This document shows, in pieces, positions 12,640 through 22,517 of a stretch of 64,000 bases of DNA (positions are counted from its first letter, which is position 1; every line of letters begins with the position of its first letter). The DNA is from Diadema setosum (Eukaryota; Echinodermata; Echinoidea; Diadematoida; Diadematidae): NCBI RefSeq assembly GCF_964275005.1, contig NC_092705.1, positions 23,557,480 to 23,621,479 of the forward strand, in the 5' to 3' direction. A program made the position numbers and the translations under genes. The notes beneath the pieces are model-generated. The model was not told the DNA's origin. It worked only from the letters and a program-made list of their open reading frames with translations, and did not search any database.

Positions 12640-13400
12640 GTGCTATTTACATTATAATACAATTTATTTACAGATATTTACAAGCACATTTGACGAAAAT
12701 AACTAGCCACTGTGATCAACCGTTAGACGGTTTCGAAATGATCCCACAGATGGCGCTGAAACAATTTCTGACGACAGGGAATTCCAGTTCCTATACAGTT
12801 CTTGGAAAGAACGAATGGCGATGCGATTCAGTTCTCAAGTATGGAACCTGATAGGAGTGTGGTTGCGAGGCTCTCGTCAACTGAGTAGCCTGTTAAATAA
12901 TATAGTCCTGTGCTGAAAGAGGAGTAAGATTATTTTGTACATCATAATTAGCCTGTCATTTTTTCTGCGTTGTTCCAGAGTGGTCCAATCAAGTTCACAT
13001 TTTGGTGACACTTGAGGTGTTATGGTAGCGATTTAAAGTGAATCGCGCAGCTCTTCTCTGGACCATTTCCACTTGGTGGATTAGGTTCTTGGAAGATGGG
13101 TCCCAAACTGTGGAAGCATACTCAATAATTGATCGAACCAACGTTTTGTAAGCTGTGGCTTTAACATCAGAAGATTTTATGCGAAGATTACGTCTTAGAA
13201 ATGCATAATTTTGCTGGCTAAAACGTGTTCCATTAGTTTACAGCAAATACATGTCAGCGAAATGGGGCGGTAGTTTACAGGAGTAGATCGATTACCTTTC
13301 TTGTAGACTGGTACAACATTTTGCTTCACGCCAATCATTTGGTATTTCACTTAATTCATAATATTATGACAACCGGTATGAATGAACTCAAGCCATGTAA
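12640..13400 (-). mobile_element. LINE remnant, reverse transcriptase fragments, minus strand
   Basis: On the minus strand, 13340-13200 reads VPVYKKGNRSTPVNYRPIS and then LTCICCKLMEHVL, the start of a LINE reverse transcriptase. Immediately after it, 13205-12985 reads AFLRRNLRIK, then IIEYASTVWDP and VQRRAARFTLNRYHNTSSV, the C-terminal part of such polyproteins. The catalytic FADD/YADD region between is missing, so the copy is internally deleted. It is also frameshifted near 12985 and 5'-truncated. It probably belongs to the CR1/jockey assemblage (inference). Confidence 0.85.
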
Positions 13401-13660
13401 TAGCAGAGGAAAGCATGAGTTACTGTAGGAAATCAAATCAGGCGGCCCTACAAAAATGAAAGTATGCACATACGAGTTTACTAAACTTCAGGATTGTACG
13501 AGGTCATAACAATCCCAACAATTGCATAAAATGTTGGATGCCTATAGCAATTAACAATTAACACCATTATTTTGTGATGTGTCAAAGCGATGTCGTGATT
13601 AAACAGATTTTCCGTATGGTGAATAAGAGATTACTTGTGTGTATTTCGTTGGTATTAAAT

Positions 13661-13904
13661 GAAGGGGTCGGTGCAATATAGTGCTACACAATAGTCATTT
13701 TGAGATAATCGCTGTTGAATGTTTGAAAAGTCCATACATTGTACATTAATAAAACATGAATGCATGCATTTTTTACCAACTTATAGGCTGAATTCAAATA
13801 TGATATTTTCAAGGAGGTTAGAGTGAAGGCTAAGGATTATGAAAATGCATGTAACTCAATTTTGACAAAAGTGTGGGTTAGCACTATATTGCACCGACCC
13901 CTTC
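13661..13904. mobile_element. Short inverted-repeat DNA element (MITE)
   Basis: GAAGGGGTCGGTGCAATATA at the left (13661) is the exact inverse of the right end (13904), and the identity extends over 25 bases. AAAT occurs on both outer sides and may be the target duplication. No coding frame. Confidence 0.8.
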
Positions 13905-14781
13905 AAATGTAACTTCTGGAACGCTGTGTCCTACTTTTCATCCATAGCTACACCAATGCGTGGTTACTATTGCAACACCATATCTCAAGGGCAAAATAAT
14001 CTCCAGCTATCTCTTCCGGTCAGGGCCAAACAGATTTGTACGTGTAGCTCCAAGCCGCTCTGGACAAGCGGCTTGGATAGAATCGTATCTCCAATACCGC
14101 ATTTATCCTACCACTCAGAATTATCATCTTCAAAACTGATTTGAATGTTTTACGTCAATGGTCATCTCTGCTCACTTGTTGCCTTATAGGGGTGTGCCTC
14201 TTATCCACAAGTGACGTCACAAACCCAGTGCCTATAAACTGACTGAGAAGTCATTGAGACGGAGCATTTTTGTGAAGTGCATGATTTAAATATTTGAGAT
14301 ACTGTCTGTCCTGTCAGGTAGTGAAATCATCTATCCATGACGTCGGGGTAACGTCAATGAATGGATATTCCAAGTGCTTTTCCAAATTGCATTGTTCGTA
14401 GCTGCATGCGACACCCACAGAATTGATATTTACTTTAAAAAAAAATGTATTTGTTGACATTGTCACTTTCAATTCATTTTCTGTTAATCCATTCATGTTT
14501 TCCGTACAGTTACTATATGATTTTATTACTCGTATCAGGCATCTGAGCAGTGGTTATACGAAATTGTATTCCCCTCTTATTACGCGTGGGATTGCGCGCC
14601 AGCAGGGAAAAGCGGAGCAGATTTCTCGTATTCCAATCTTTGGCAAACGTCTACGGGATTTGCGTGTTAGAAACGAGGGGAACATAGCATTCGACCACTT
14701 GAGCACCCAGTCAGGAAAATTTGCTGTTGACAGTTTCTCGTGGAGTGGTTTTGCGACGAAGGGCAAATTCCCATATGTTAA
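13905..14781. other. No gene recognised; long chance frame
   Basis: An open frame runs from 14423 to 14911 on the plus strand but crosses into the foldback element, matches no family I know and is shadowed on the minus strand. The stretch is somewhat richer in CpG from 14560. Confidence 0.35.
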
Positions 14782-16069
14782 TATACAAATGATGCACAGG
14801 ACAGAGTGCGTTAGTGTAGGCGTAGCGCACTCGAGGGTATTTACAATTGTGAAACATGCACGAGGCGAAGCCGAGTGCATGTTGCACTGCATTGTAAATA
14901 CCCGAGAGTGAGCTGCGTCTCCACTAACGCCACGAAATAATCCTGTGCATCATTTGTTTTATAAAATGGGTCGAAAACTAACAGATTTTTTACGTACCTT
15001 TGTGGGTCAATAGTCCAGTCAGCTACATGAAGCACTCGCTCGAGAGAGTCGAGTCAAGCACGTCGCACTCGGAAATCCCGCACGTATCAGAGTACTGTAT
15101 ACGTAAGCCACATACTGTAATATGTTATGCACACAAGAAAGGCCGGCCGGCATACGCAGCCCGAACTAGAAGTTGTTTACAGGTATTGACAGCGCGTATA
15201 GCGCGCGACGCACTTGTAACAACTGATTGAGTGCGCACTGGTACTGCAGTGCAATGGTACTAAAGTAATCAAAGCCCACGTGACTCATTTCAGCGCTTCC
15301 TCTTGGCTACGTTCTTGAACCCATTTTATAACACGTAAAACTAAAGGACAATCGCTGTAGCTGTGTGAGCTCGCTGTTTTTACGCGCGCCGCATACCCGA
15401 GTTCGCGACAGAGGGCAAATTCCCATAGTTTAACACGTAAAAATAGAGGACAATCTCTGCGCCTGTGTGAGTTGGCTGTTCTACGCGCGCCGCGTACCGT
15501 GAGCTAGCCTGTGTATAGGGATGTAGCACGCAATGTGGTATAGAGCTTTATAAAATGGGTTCAAGAATGTATCCAATTGGAAGCGCTGAAATGAGTCACG
15601 TGTGCTTGTATTAATTTCTCACTAACACGCATGCGGCCTGACGTCACAATGCTTACACTAGCAGTGCGCACTCAATCAGTTGTTACAAATGCGTCGCGCG
15701 CTACTACTGTCAATCCTGTAAACAACTTCTAGTTCGGGCTGCCGGCCGGCCTTTCTTGTGCATAACATGTGTGGCGTACAACGTACCCTTATACGTTCAG
15801 TACTTATGTGCGGGATTTCCGAGTGCGACGTGCGTAAATGTTTGGGACGAACATCTTCGGACATCTTGATTCACAAAGGTACGTGAAAAGTGCTGTTAGT
15901 TTTCGACCTATTTTATAAAACCAATGATGCACAGGATTATTTCGTGGCGTTAGTGGAGATGCAGCTCACTCTCAGGTGTTTACAATGTCGTGCATGTTTC
16001 ACAATTGTAAATACCCCCGAGTGCGCTACATCTCCACTAACGCACTCTATCCTGTGCATCATTTGTATA
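14782..16069. mobile_element. 1.29 kb foldback element
   Basis: TATACAAAT at 14782 and its inverse at 16061-16069 bound two arms of about 530 bases that are inverse copies. Matching pairs include 15280-15337 with 15545-15602, and 15130-15200 with 15700-15775. The middle has two direct copies of a 66-base CpG-rich unit (about 15331-15397 and 15433-15498). The arms are unusually CpG-rich for this window. Frames at 14423-14911 and 15890-16456 fall on it and look like chance. Confidence 0.8.
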
Positions 16070-16195
16070 CTAGCTGGCGCCGAGTGGAAAATTGTTGCTG
16101 TGAATTGGGAAGTTGTACAAAGTTTACATAGTAATGATTTATTTCGCTGCTCAAGATGCCTGAAATGGGTAATAATAATGATAATGGGCTGTCTA

Positions 16196-16300
16196 CTTTG
16201 GGGGGATACGACATTAATTGCCCTCACTAGAATTGTATTGCCCTCGTCTTCGACTCGGGCAATAGCTAGTTCAGGCAATAAATGTCGTATCCCCCTCAAG
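16196..16300. repeat. Short perfect-ended hairpin with a CCCTCGTCTTCGACTCGGG apex
   Basis: GGGGGATACGACATTAATTG pairs with the inverse stretch ending at about 16293. The apex is at 16241-16259. The same apex design recurs at 14859 and 31821. Confidence 0.7.
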
Positions 16301-16491
16301 GCCAGTCCGTATTGTATTAATATTATATTTCTGCATTATCATTATGTATATCTACATTATCGTACATCTATGTATATCTACATAAATGATATTATGATTT
16401 ATGTAGATGATATAATAAAAAAGATATGTAAAGACATAAAATGTATGCAATCATAAATAATCTCTATATTTCTCTCTCAAGCTCTACATCT

Positions 16492-16525
16492 ATCCCTCTC
16501 TCTCTCTCTCTTTCTCTCTCTCCGT
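16492..16525. repeat. (CT)n microsatellite
   Basis: CT run with one T interruption. Confidence 0.95.
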
Positions 16526-17971
16526 CTCTATTTTATATCTTTGTATGGTCATGAAGACTTCACTTTCACAATTCACTAAAATGAGACCTGCTTTATACGT
16601 ACTGGATAAAGTTTTGTTGTGAAAGAAATCAATAAATGATATTGACAGATACAGTGTATCAATAAAATAGAAAATTACATCATTCCGTCTTACTTAACAA
16701 TGGAAAGGGCGGCATGAAAATGGGGGAAAAGGTGAGATATCACTGACGAAACATTGTTAACTAGGTGTGATCAATGATGAATTCATCTGGCTTGGTGTTA
16801 TAGGTCTTTATCACTTCAGTCAGTCAATTTTCATTACAACGTATTTGTTACCCCAAGGTTCCACAATTATATTTTTCTCAATTTACTTTGTTTTGATTAT
16901 GCAACCTTATTCTCTGTTACCAAAGAAAGTGAAATGTTTATGTTCTTTTCGAAAAAAGAAATAAAGTTTGAATTGACTTAAACTGAATTGAATAGGCAGT
17001 ACTCATGAAATTCTGTTACAACTGTGTTTTGACAACAAAAGCGAAACCTTGCCAAAATGACTTTTGATACCGTGTCTTACTTCCGTATCGAAACGCTCGA
17101 TTCCAGAACCCTTTCATGTAGTCACGGTTTAGAAATGCCAATCGGAAAATAACGATAAAAAAAATAGAGTGTGTATAAACACAAACAATGCACATAATCT
17201 GTAAACTGTGACCTTTCTTGTTCCAAGTACAAAGGCGTAAATTTTGAGTCAGAACAGTCCGTCCCTGAGGGTACTTATAAGGGGTCTGTCCATCAGGCAA
17301 AAGTTGTCAAGGATGTCTGCCTCGCGAACACAAAGCTCCGATAGGGGTCACGTCCTACGTATCAATGAAAATTTAATGGCAAATGTCGTTTCTTTTAAAA
17401 GAGCATCGCACACAGCCATTTGCAACTCACGATTTTCATGAAGTCACTTTAGCAAGAAATGCGAAAAATCAAGCATTTTCTCAGTACGAGCATTTACTAT
17501 CAATATCCGTGTCTGTGTCCGTGGTAAATTTCAAACGTATCTTTCTTTATCTTAAAGCAAGTGTCTTTTTTAAAGAAAGAATATTATCTGACGCCCGTTT
17601 AACTGACCGTGGGTCAGGAGAGCAAAATTCCTTGCCTGGGGCAATAAAACCGAAGAAGAGAAAGAGGGGTACCGTTTTAACAGACACACACTCGCCCACC
17701 AGACAACACCGCTTCTCTGTAAACAAAACGTGATTACAGTGTACTAACTTTGATATCAACAACAGTCCATGCACGTGATCGGTGCGCGTTGTGTCAATCA
17801 TTAATATTTTGCTGTCTGCAATGCCAACATGCTTGTTTGGTATCGAAGGAATGTTACCGCAGTTACGTTCTAACAGAGAGATTACCCGGGTAATATCAGG
17901 GTTTTATGTCAGGGTAATATCGCGGTACGGTTGATACCTCGCTGCAATGGCTAGGGTAGAATTTGACAAAA

Positions 17972-17985
17972 GTTACCATGACAAC
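17972..17985. promoter_or_regulatory. X-box-like (RFX) palindrome upstream of the cyclase
   Basis: GTTACCATGACAAC fits the RFX consensus closely and lies 1.9 kb before the cyclase start codon. Function is not shown by sequence. Confidence 0.35.
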
Positions 17986-19149
17986 GTCCGAGCAGCATTT
18001 TTTAGGGGACAGTTTTAACAATCAGGTTAAAAAAGAAGTTACCCGGACGCTACCTGGAAGTTGTCGCGGTAACTGTAGACTCTGTCATCAATCTGAGGTC
18101 CTCATTATCAATATCGCCGGAATGTTTCTCTATTACGTAAACCACATTTACTGTACTTTACCTGATTTACACTGATTATGGTGAGGTTCTATATCCCTTT
18201 TTTTTTCATTCTTTCTTTTTTTAGACATTACATCACCACTGCAATTATCAAAACGCATACAACATCTAATCATAATCTGAAATTATGTTGTCTGGAACTC
18301 GAACTACAGTTGATATGAATTTGAATTTATGTTAAGCAAAGGACAGAATAAATAGAGTGTTTGAAATTAAGTTTTTCTTTAAGGATTATTTCGGATGAAC
18401 AGTTCTTTTGGAAATATCGTATTGATGATTTATGTAAAACGCCGTCTAAAGAATGTTGCCATTTCATATAGAATGTAATTTCTTCCACATGATATCTTAA
18501 AGCTGTTATATCACTTACCAGTTTCATGTCATGTTAATTATTGTGATGTTGTCTGAGGTTTCACTTAACATACTACATTATATCATGTTTAAGAATTACA
18601 AAGATGGACCATTCGAATGATAACTCACATGATATTATTGTTCAACAGTACAAGTCTGTTTTTAAAAGAAAAAAAATATTGCCCATTTACTATTGATATC
18701 TTTGGAAAGTTTTTATGCTTATGCTTAGATTATGTAACATTATTGTTTGCCTGAAGTATCTAATGAATATATCAGAATTGTTCATAATTTCATGATAACA
18801 ATACAAGAAATGCCCTAAGTATCTATCCTCCGTCCAATCGTATTAAAGTGTCATAATCTTCCATTTTTAATTATTGGTTGAATCTTTTTGAATAATTTGT
18901 CAAATTCGATTAGTCAAAGTGTAGTAGGCCTAAATCCTTAAATCAATTCAAGAGACTTCATAAAAGAATGTTTGATAAACTTGAATTTCTGTGCAATTTA
19001 TGAGATTGATATTAGATACTACACCTTCCTTTCCTTCATATTTTGAATGTTTGATTTTGACTGAAGATGCTTCCTGTTAATCAAACCCGTGTTACTTTAT
19101 TTAGGGGATCAGTATGAACAACATTTCTCGACTATCATTTTGCATGTTC

Positions 19150-19150
<1 letters not shown>

Positions 19151-19199
<49 letters not shown>
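19151..19199. repeat. (TA)n microsatellite
   Basis: About 24 TA units, 690 bases before exon 1. Confidence 0.95.
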
Positions 19200-19200
<1 letters not shown>

Positions 19201-19619
19201 TTTTTTTTTAATGAAGAATGTTCTTGTTTTAATGACTCATGTGGAAATAAACTCATTTCAACTCAGTTCAATATAATGTTCATGGATGAACACTTGTTAT
19301 CTGTAACTGTGTTACTACTGAGATTATCTGATTATAAAGTAAAGAGAGTACAATTCAACAACAACAAGCGCACACCCTGAGATATTAGACAATAGAACGC
19401 TCAAATATTTTTGTATCCATGAATATTTTGTTTTTGGTTTGTTCTCACATGTCCTTATTCTCCTTGTTTAGCTCTTTTACCCAGAGGCATGACAAATACC
19501 TGGCATGTGGTATCGTGTTCAGTACAATACAAGTCAAAAGCCCCCATGTACCCGCTTCTATCACTTCGTTTTCTGCATCCCTTAACTTGTGTTCTTTCTT
19601 TCTTTTTTATTTCTTTTAT

Positions 19620-19884
19620 TTCTGGACAGCACTCCACCAAGCGAATTCGATACAGCTGCTGCGTGTACAATACGAACTGTTTAAAGCGTACGAAGAGCAC
19701 TGGACTGGTATTTATTCGTCGGCATTTCACAGTGGTGTCTCCAAACGGTGACTGGGTCGCGACCAGGGCGCGACGACTTCAGTTCGGTGATAGAAGCTCG
19801 CGCCGCGAGGGTGTGTGAGGAGAACGTTCCTCGAATGCTGTGGTAACTGTGTGTTAACGCCTACTCGACATCATCTCCCGCAAT
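19620..19884 (+). promoter_or_regulatory. ARC: 5' leader and putative promoter of the cyclase gene
   Basis: This stretch is visibly richer in G, C and CpG than its surroundings, especially from 19740 to 19830, and ends at the start codon of the cyclase. An in-frame TAA at 19855-19857 lies ten codons before the chosen ATG, so the leader is not coding in that frame. A tiny upstream frame (ATG CTG TGG TAA, 19835-19846) lies in it. No clear TATA box is placed. The transcription start is unknown, and a further non-coding exon upstream cannot be excluded. Confidence 0.45.
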
Positions 19885-20165
19885 ATGAGACCTGGTGGGG
19901 ACAATCCAGGGAACAGTTTTGGCTTCCGATCGCTCATTCTTTGCGCGATTTTGGCGTCGGTGACCCGCGAGTTGGTCGGCACTTCCATCGCACCTACCAC
20001 CGACGTCGCCTTCGTTGGCACGGATCTGTCATCTACGGCCTCGACAGCACCGAGGCAGTACGGCAACAACGGCACTGATCCCGATTTAAGGGAAATATTT
20101 CTTGGGAGGTGTGCTGACTTCAAGTCACGCAAAGTCAACCCCACAGCTGACCATGCAGAACTCAA
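19885..20165 (+). CDS. ARC: ADP-ribosyl cyclase, exon 1 (signal peptide and N-terminus)
   Basis: First coding exon of a seven-exon gene for a CD38/CD157/Aplysia-type ADP-ribosyl cyclase, which turns NAD+ into cyclic ADP-ribose and can make NAADP. Spliced protein: 368 residues. ATG 19885 is the first Met after an in-frame stop and has A at -3. Residues 14-25 (FRSLILCAILAS) are the hydrophobic core of a signal peptide. A Ser/Thr-rich linker follows (about 33-66) with a glycosylation sequon at N62. The fold begins at LREIFLGRC (68-76), which matches the ENVFLGRC start of the Aplysia enzyme; C76 is the first family cysteine. The exon ends in codon 94 at a strong donor (CAA|GTGAGT). The next exon supplies the third base of Lys94. 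Family assignment is very secure; which paralogue it is cannot be told. Confidence 0.95.
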
Positions 20166-20931
20166 GTGAGTTAATATAATTCTATATTTTTTTCTCTCTC
20201 TTTAAAGTGATGATGGAGTGAGATTATCTTCAATCTCGCCCAAATGGTGGCTGCATGGTTAGAATCTTTTCAGAGTCAGTCATAGTGTAGGTCATTATCT
20301 CCAATTCAAGCGCTTATAACTATAAACATTTAAAACTTAAGCATACATTAATCTAATGCATTTCTTAAGCCAATTAACCACAGGGCCTGTACGTCTGATT
20401 ACCCGACGAAGCAACAACTGATGCTCGCAAATTTTACGCAAACACATATAGTAAATCTTAATTAGTAGTAATAGCTTGACACAGAAGTGATTATTAAAAC
20501 AAATCACTCAGTTTCCTTCTGTTTTATGCTACCGCAAGAACAATACACTTATAGGAAATTAACCCGTTCCTTCCAGGAACCCTGACTATACCCGGTTCCC
20601 AAAATGTACACCAGTGTCTCTGCATTCATGGCCTGAATTCATGTTAATTTGTGTTATGCTGACCATACTTTGATTGAAAGATTACAGTTTCCTTTATCAA
20701 TGTTTGTTGTTATTGTTTGTTTGTTGTTGTTTTTTATCGAACGGTTTAGCAAGTGCAATCAGAGAAGTACAATGTATTTGCATCTATCTGGATACTAGTA
20801 AGCCATTTTGACCATGCGCTATATACAAACACAGATGTTGGTTCATTACCTAGGATTCGAAATTAAAACGAATCAACAAAGGAAAAAAGTGCTCCATGAA
20901 AACGGCAATATGAAAAACACATGAGCGCGCA

Positions 20932-20933
20932 CG

Positions 20934-20967
<34 letters not shown>
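20932..20967. repeat. (CA)n microsatellite
   Basis: GCACGCACGCACACACAC run in intron 1. Confidence 0.95.
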
Positions 20968-20969
<2 letters not shown>

Positions 20970-21321
20970 GGGTACAGCATCGTTGTCCAGCTGTGAACTA
21001 GTCCCGCTTTGGTCAGTCGTCGTGGAATGTGAACAGATTAATTGTGAAGGGCAGTGTGATAGCACTGAACGCTTGTCAATGAAATGCACGTGTGAATGTG
21101 TTTCCTATTTGATAACAAAGAATTAATAATCGTCTGATTTCCTTCTACTTGTGGGACGCATGCTGTTTGATTTACTAGAGTGCATAGGACCAACATGTTA
21201 ACTCGTGAAAATCAATGACATTATACTGTATAATTATTTCTGACCTGCTTTTATGCTAGCTGATTCTATATACCCGGTTTGAATAAATGCTGCATTGAAG
21301 CCAACTTCTGGCAACGACATT

Positions 21322-21474
21322 ATAGGGATCGTATAGTTTTGATTGAGACCTAATTTCAGGTTTCTAACATTTTTTGGTGAGATAATGAGAAACCTCTTGT
21401 GAAATATGAAAGAGCGTGTAATTTCACGAGGAATTCAACGTTTATTTGATGAAAATTGGTTTTGAAATGGCTGT
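21322..21474. mobile_element. TTAA family A, left half only
   Basis: ATAGGGATCGTATAGTTTTG to TTTTGAAATGGCTG matches the left arm of the element at 4439. The sequence then changes abruptly to a stretch like an antisense LINE 3' end (21485-21720). Confidence 0.75.
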
Positions 21475-21484
21475 TATGCATGTG

Positions 21485-21720
21485 TATGCCTTTATTGCAA
21501 TTCAAGTCAATTTTATTATTAATCGAACAAAAAGCGATACATAATACAAAGTATATTTTACTAGCAAAATGTAAAGAAGTGCACACAGTATAATGCAGTA
21601 CTAAATCATGTAAATATATGCGCGAATTATGAATGAGATATGATAGTATAAAAATGCATACTTTGCAGAAATGACATTGAAGTAAATAAAGTGATGGAAA
21701 AGAGTGATCCACGAAAAAGG
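21485..21720 (-). mobile_element. Probable LINE 3' end, minus strand
   Basis: On the minus strand it ends in AATAAAATTGACTTGAATTG, the sort of A/T-rich repetitive tail shared with 63480, 62660, 58676 and 9770. No reverse transcriptase is seen, so this is tentative. Confidence 0.35.
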
Positions 21721-21926
21721 ACATCTTGTATACGTAGATCTCTCGGTAAACAATATGCTAAATATAGTTGTTGTTCTGTTACTTCATTGGTAATTGATGA
21801 AAACTGAGATGTCAGACGAATATAGATGGATCGTACGTAATAGGTAAAACTTTAATATTGCTTAGATGGGCATGAGCAATAAAGTTTCTCCAAACAGGAG
21901 GGCGCATTATGGCTCCGTGAATAATA

Positions 21927-22117
21927 CACTCTAAAAACACAAATGTTGAATTAGCATTTAAAAGGGCCGAGGAGTGACAACATTTTCAAAGTGTTGGTTT
22001 TCCTGCTAGATTCAACATTTAAAATGTTATCTTAAAAGTTGGATGCAACACTTCAAAAAAATGCTGTCACTCCTCGGCCCTTTTAAATGTTGATTCAACA
22101 TTTGCGTTTTTAGAGTG
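21927..22117. mobile_element. TA-bounded MITE with CACTCTAAAAAC ends
   Basis: CACTCTAAAAAC at the left and GTTTTTAGAGTG at the right, with TA immediately outside both ends. About 55 bases of each arm are inverse copies including AAAAGGGCCGAGGAGTGAC. Tc1/mariner-type target site. Confidence 0.85.
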
Positions 22118-22140
22118 TACCACGTGATCTGACGAGCTTA

Positions 22141-22517
22141 TAGTTTTGGTTGGGCTTCAGGTTTGCGCCTTTTTTTGTGAGAGAAGGGGGAACCTCTTTT
22201 AAAAAGAGCATACAATATCTAAGAGGAATCCAAAGTCTATTTAATGATTATGAGTTTCTGATTGGCTGAGATATTCAAAGCAAAGCAAATTCTATAATTA
22301 AAGGTTGGGCCCACCTTTTATTAGGATCACATTGTTTTGCTGTGTTTTTTTTTTTTGGATCTTTTCAAAACCGAATTTCATCCAAAACAAACAAACAAAC
22401 AAACTTCAAATCTCGCTTGGGTTTGTATGCTCTTTCATATTTCAATAAAGGTTTGTCATTATCTCACACAAATTAGGAACGCTGAAGACCCATCTCAACC
22501 AAAACTATATAATCCCT
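22141..22517. mobile_element. TTAA family A, diverged copy
   Basis: Begins TAGTTTTGGTTGGGC and ends AAACTATATAATCCCT with TTAA at 22518-22521. The left tip is degraded. The halves are inverse copies. Confidence 0.7.

Larger units (their letters stand above)
16310..19589. other. Upstream DNA with possible LINE 3' tails
   Basis: AATAAAGTTTGAATTGA at about 16960 and AATAAACTCATTTCAACTCA at about 19245 resemble LINE 3' ends on the plus strand, and 18850-19000 reads weakly like a LINE C-terminus. A (TA)n run lies between. An RFX-like palindrome is at 17972. No host exon is supported. Confidence 0.35.

Noticed and set aside
14423-14911. 162-codon plus-strand open frame
   Set aside because: Crosses into the 1.29 kb foldback element and is mirrored by frames on the other strand; no family match.
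15890-16456. 188-codon plus-strand open frame
   Set aside because: Right arm of the same foldback followed by AT-rich sequence; composition and content do not look like protein.
19815-20078. Out-of-frame reading over exon 1
   Set aside because: It has no ATG start and overlaps the reading that joins exon 2 in phase.
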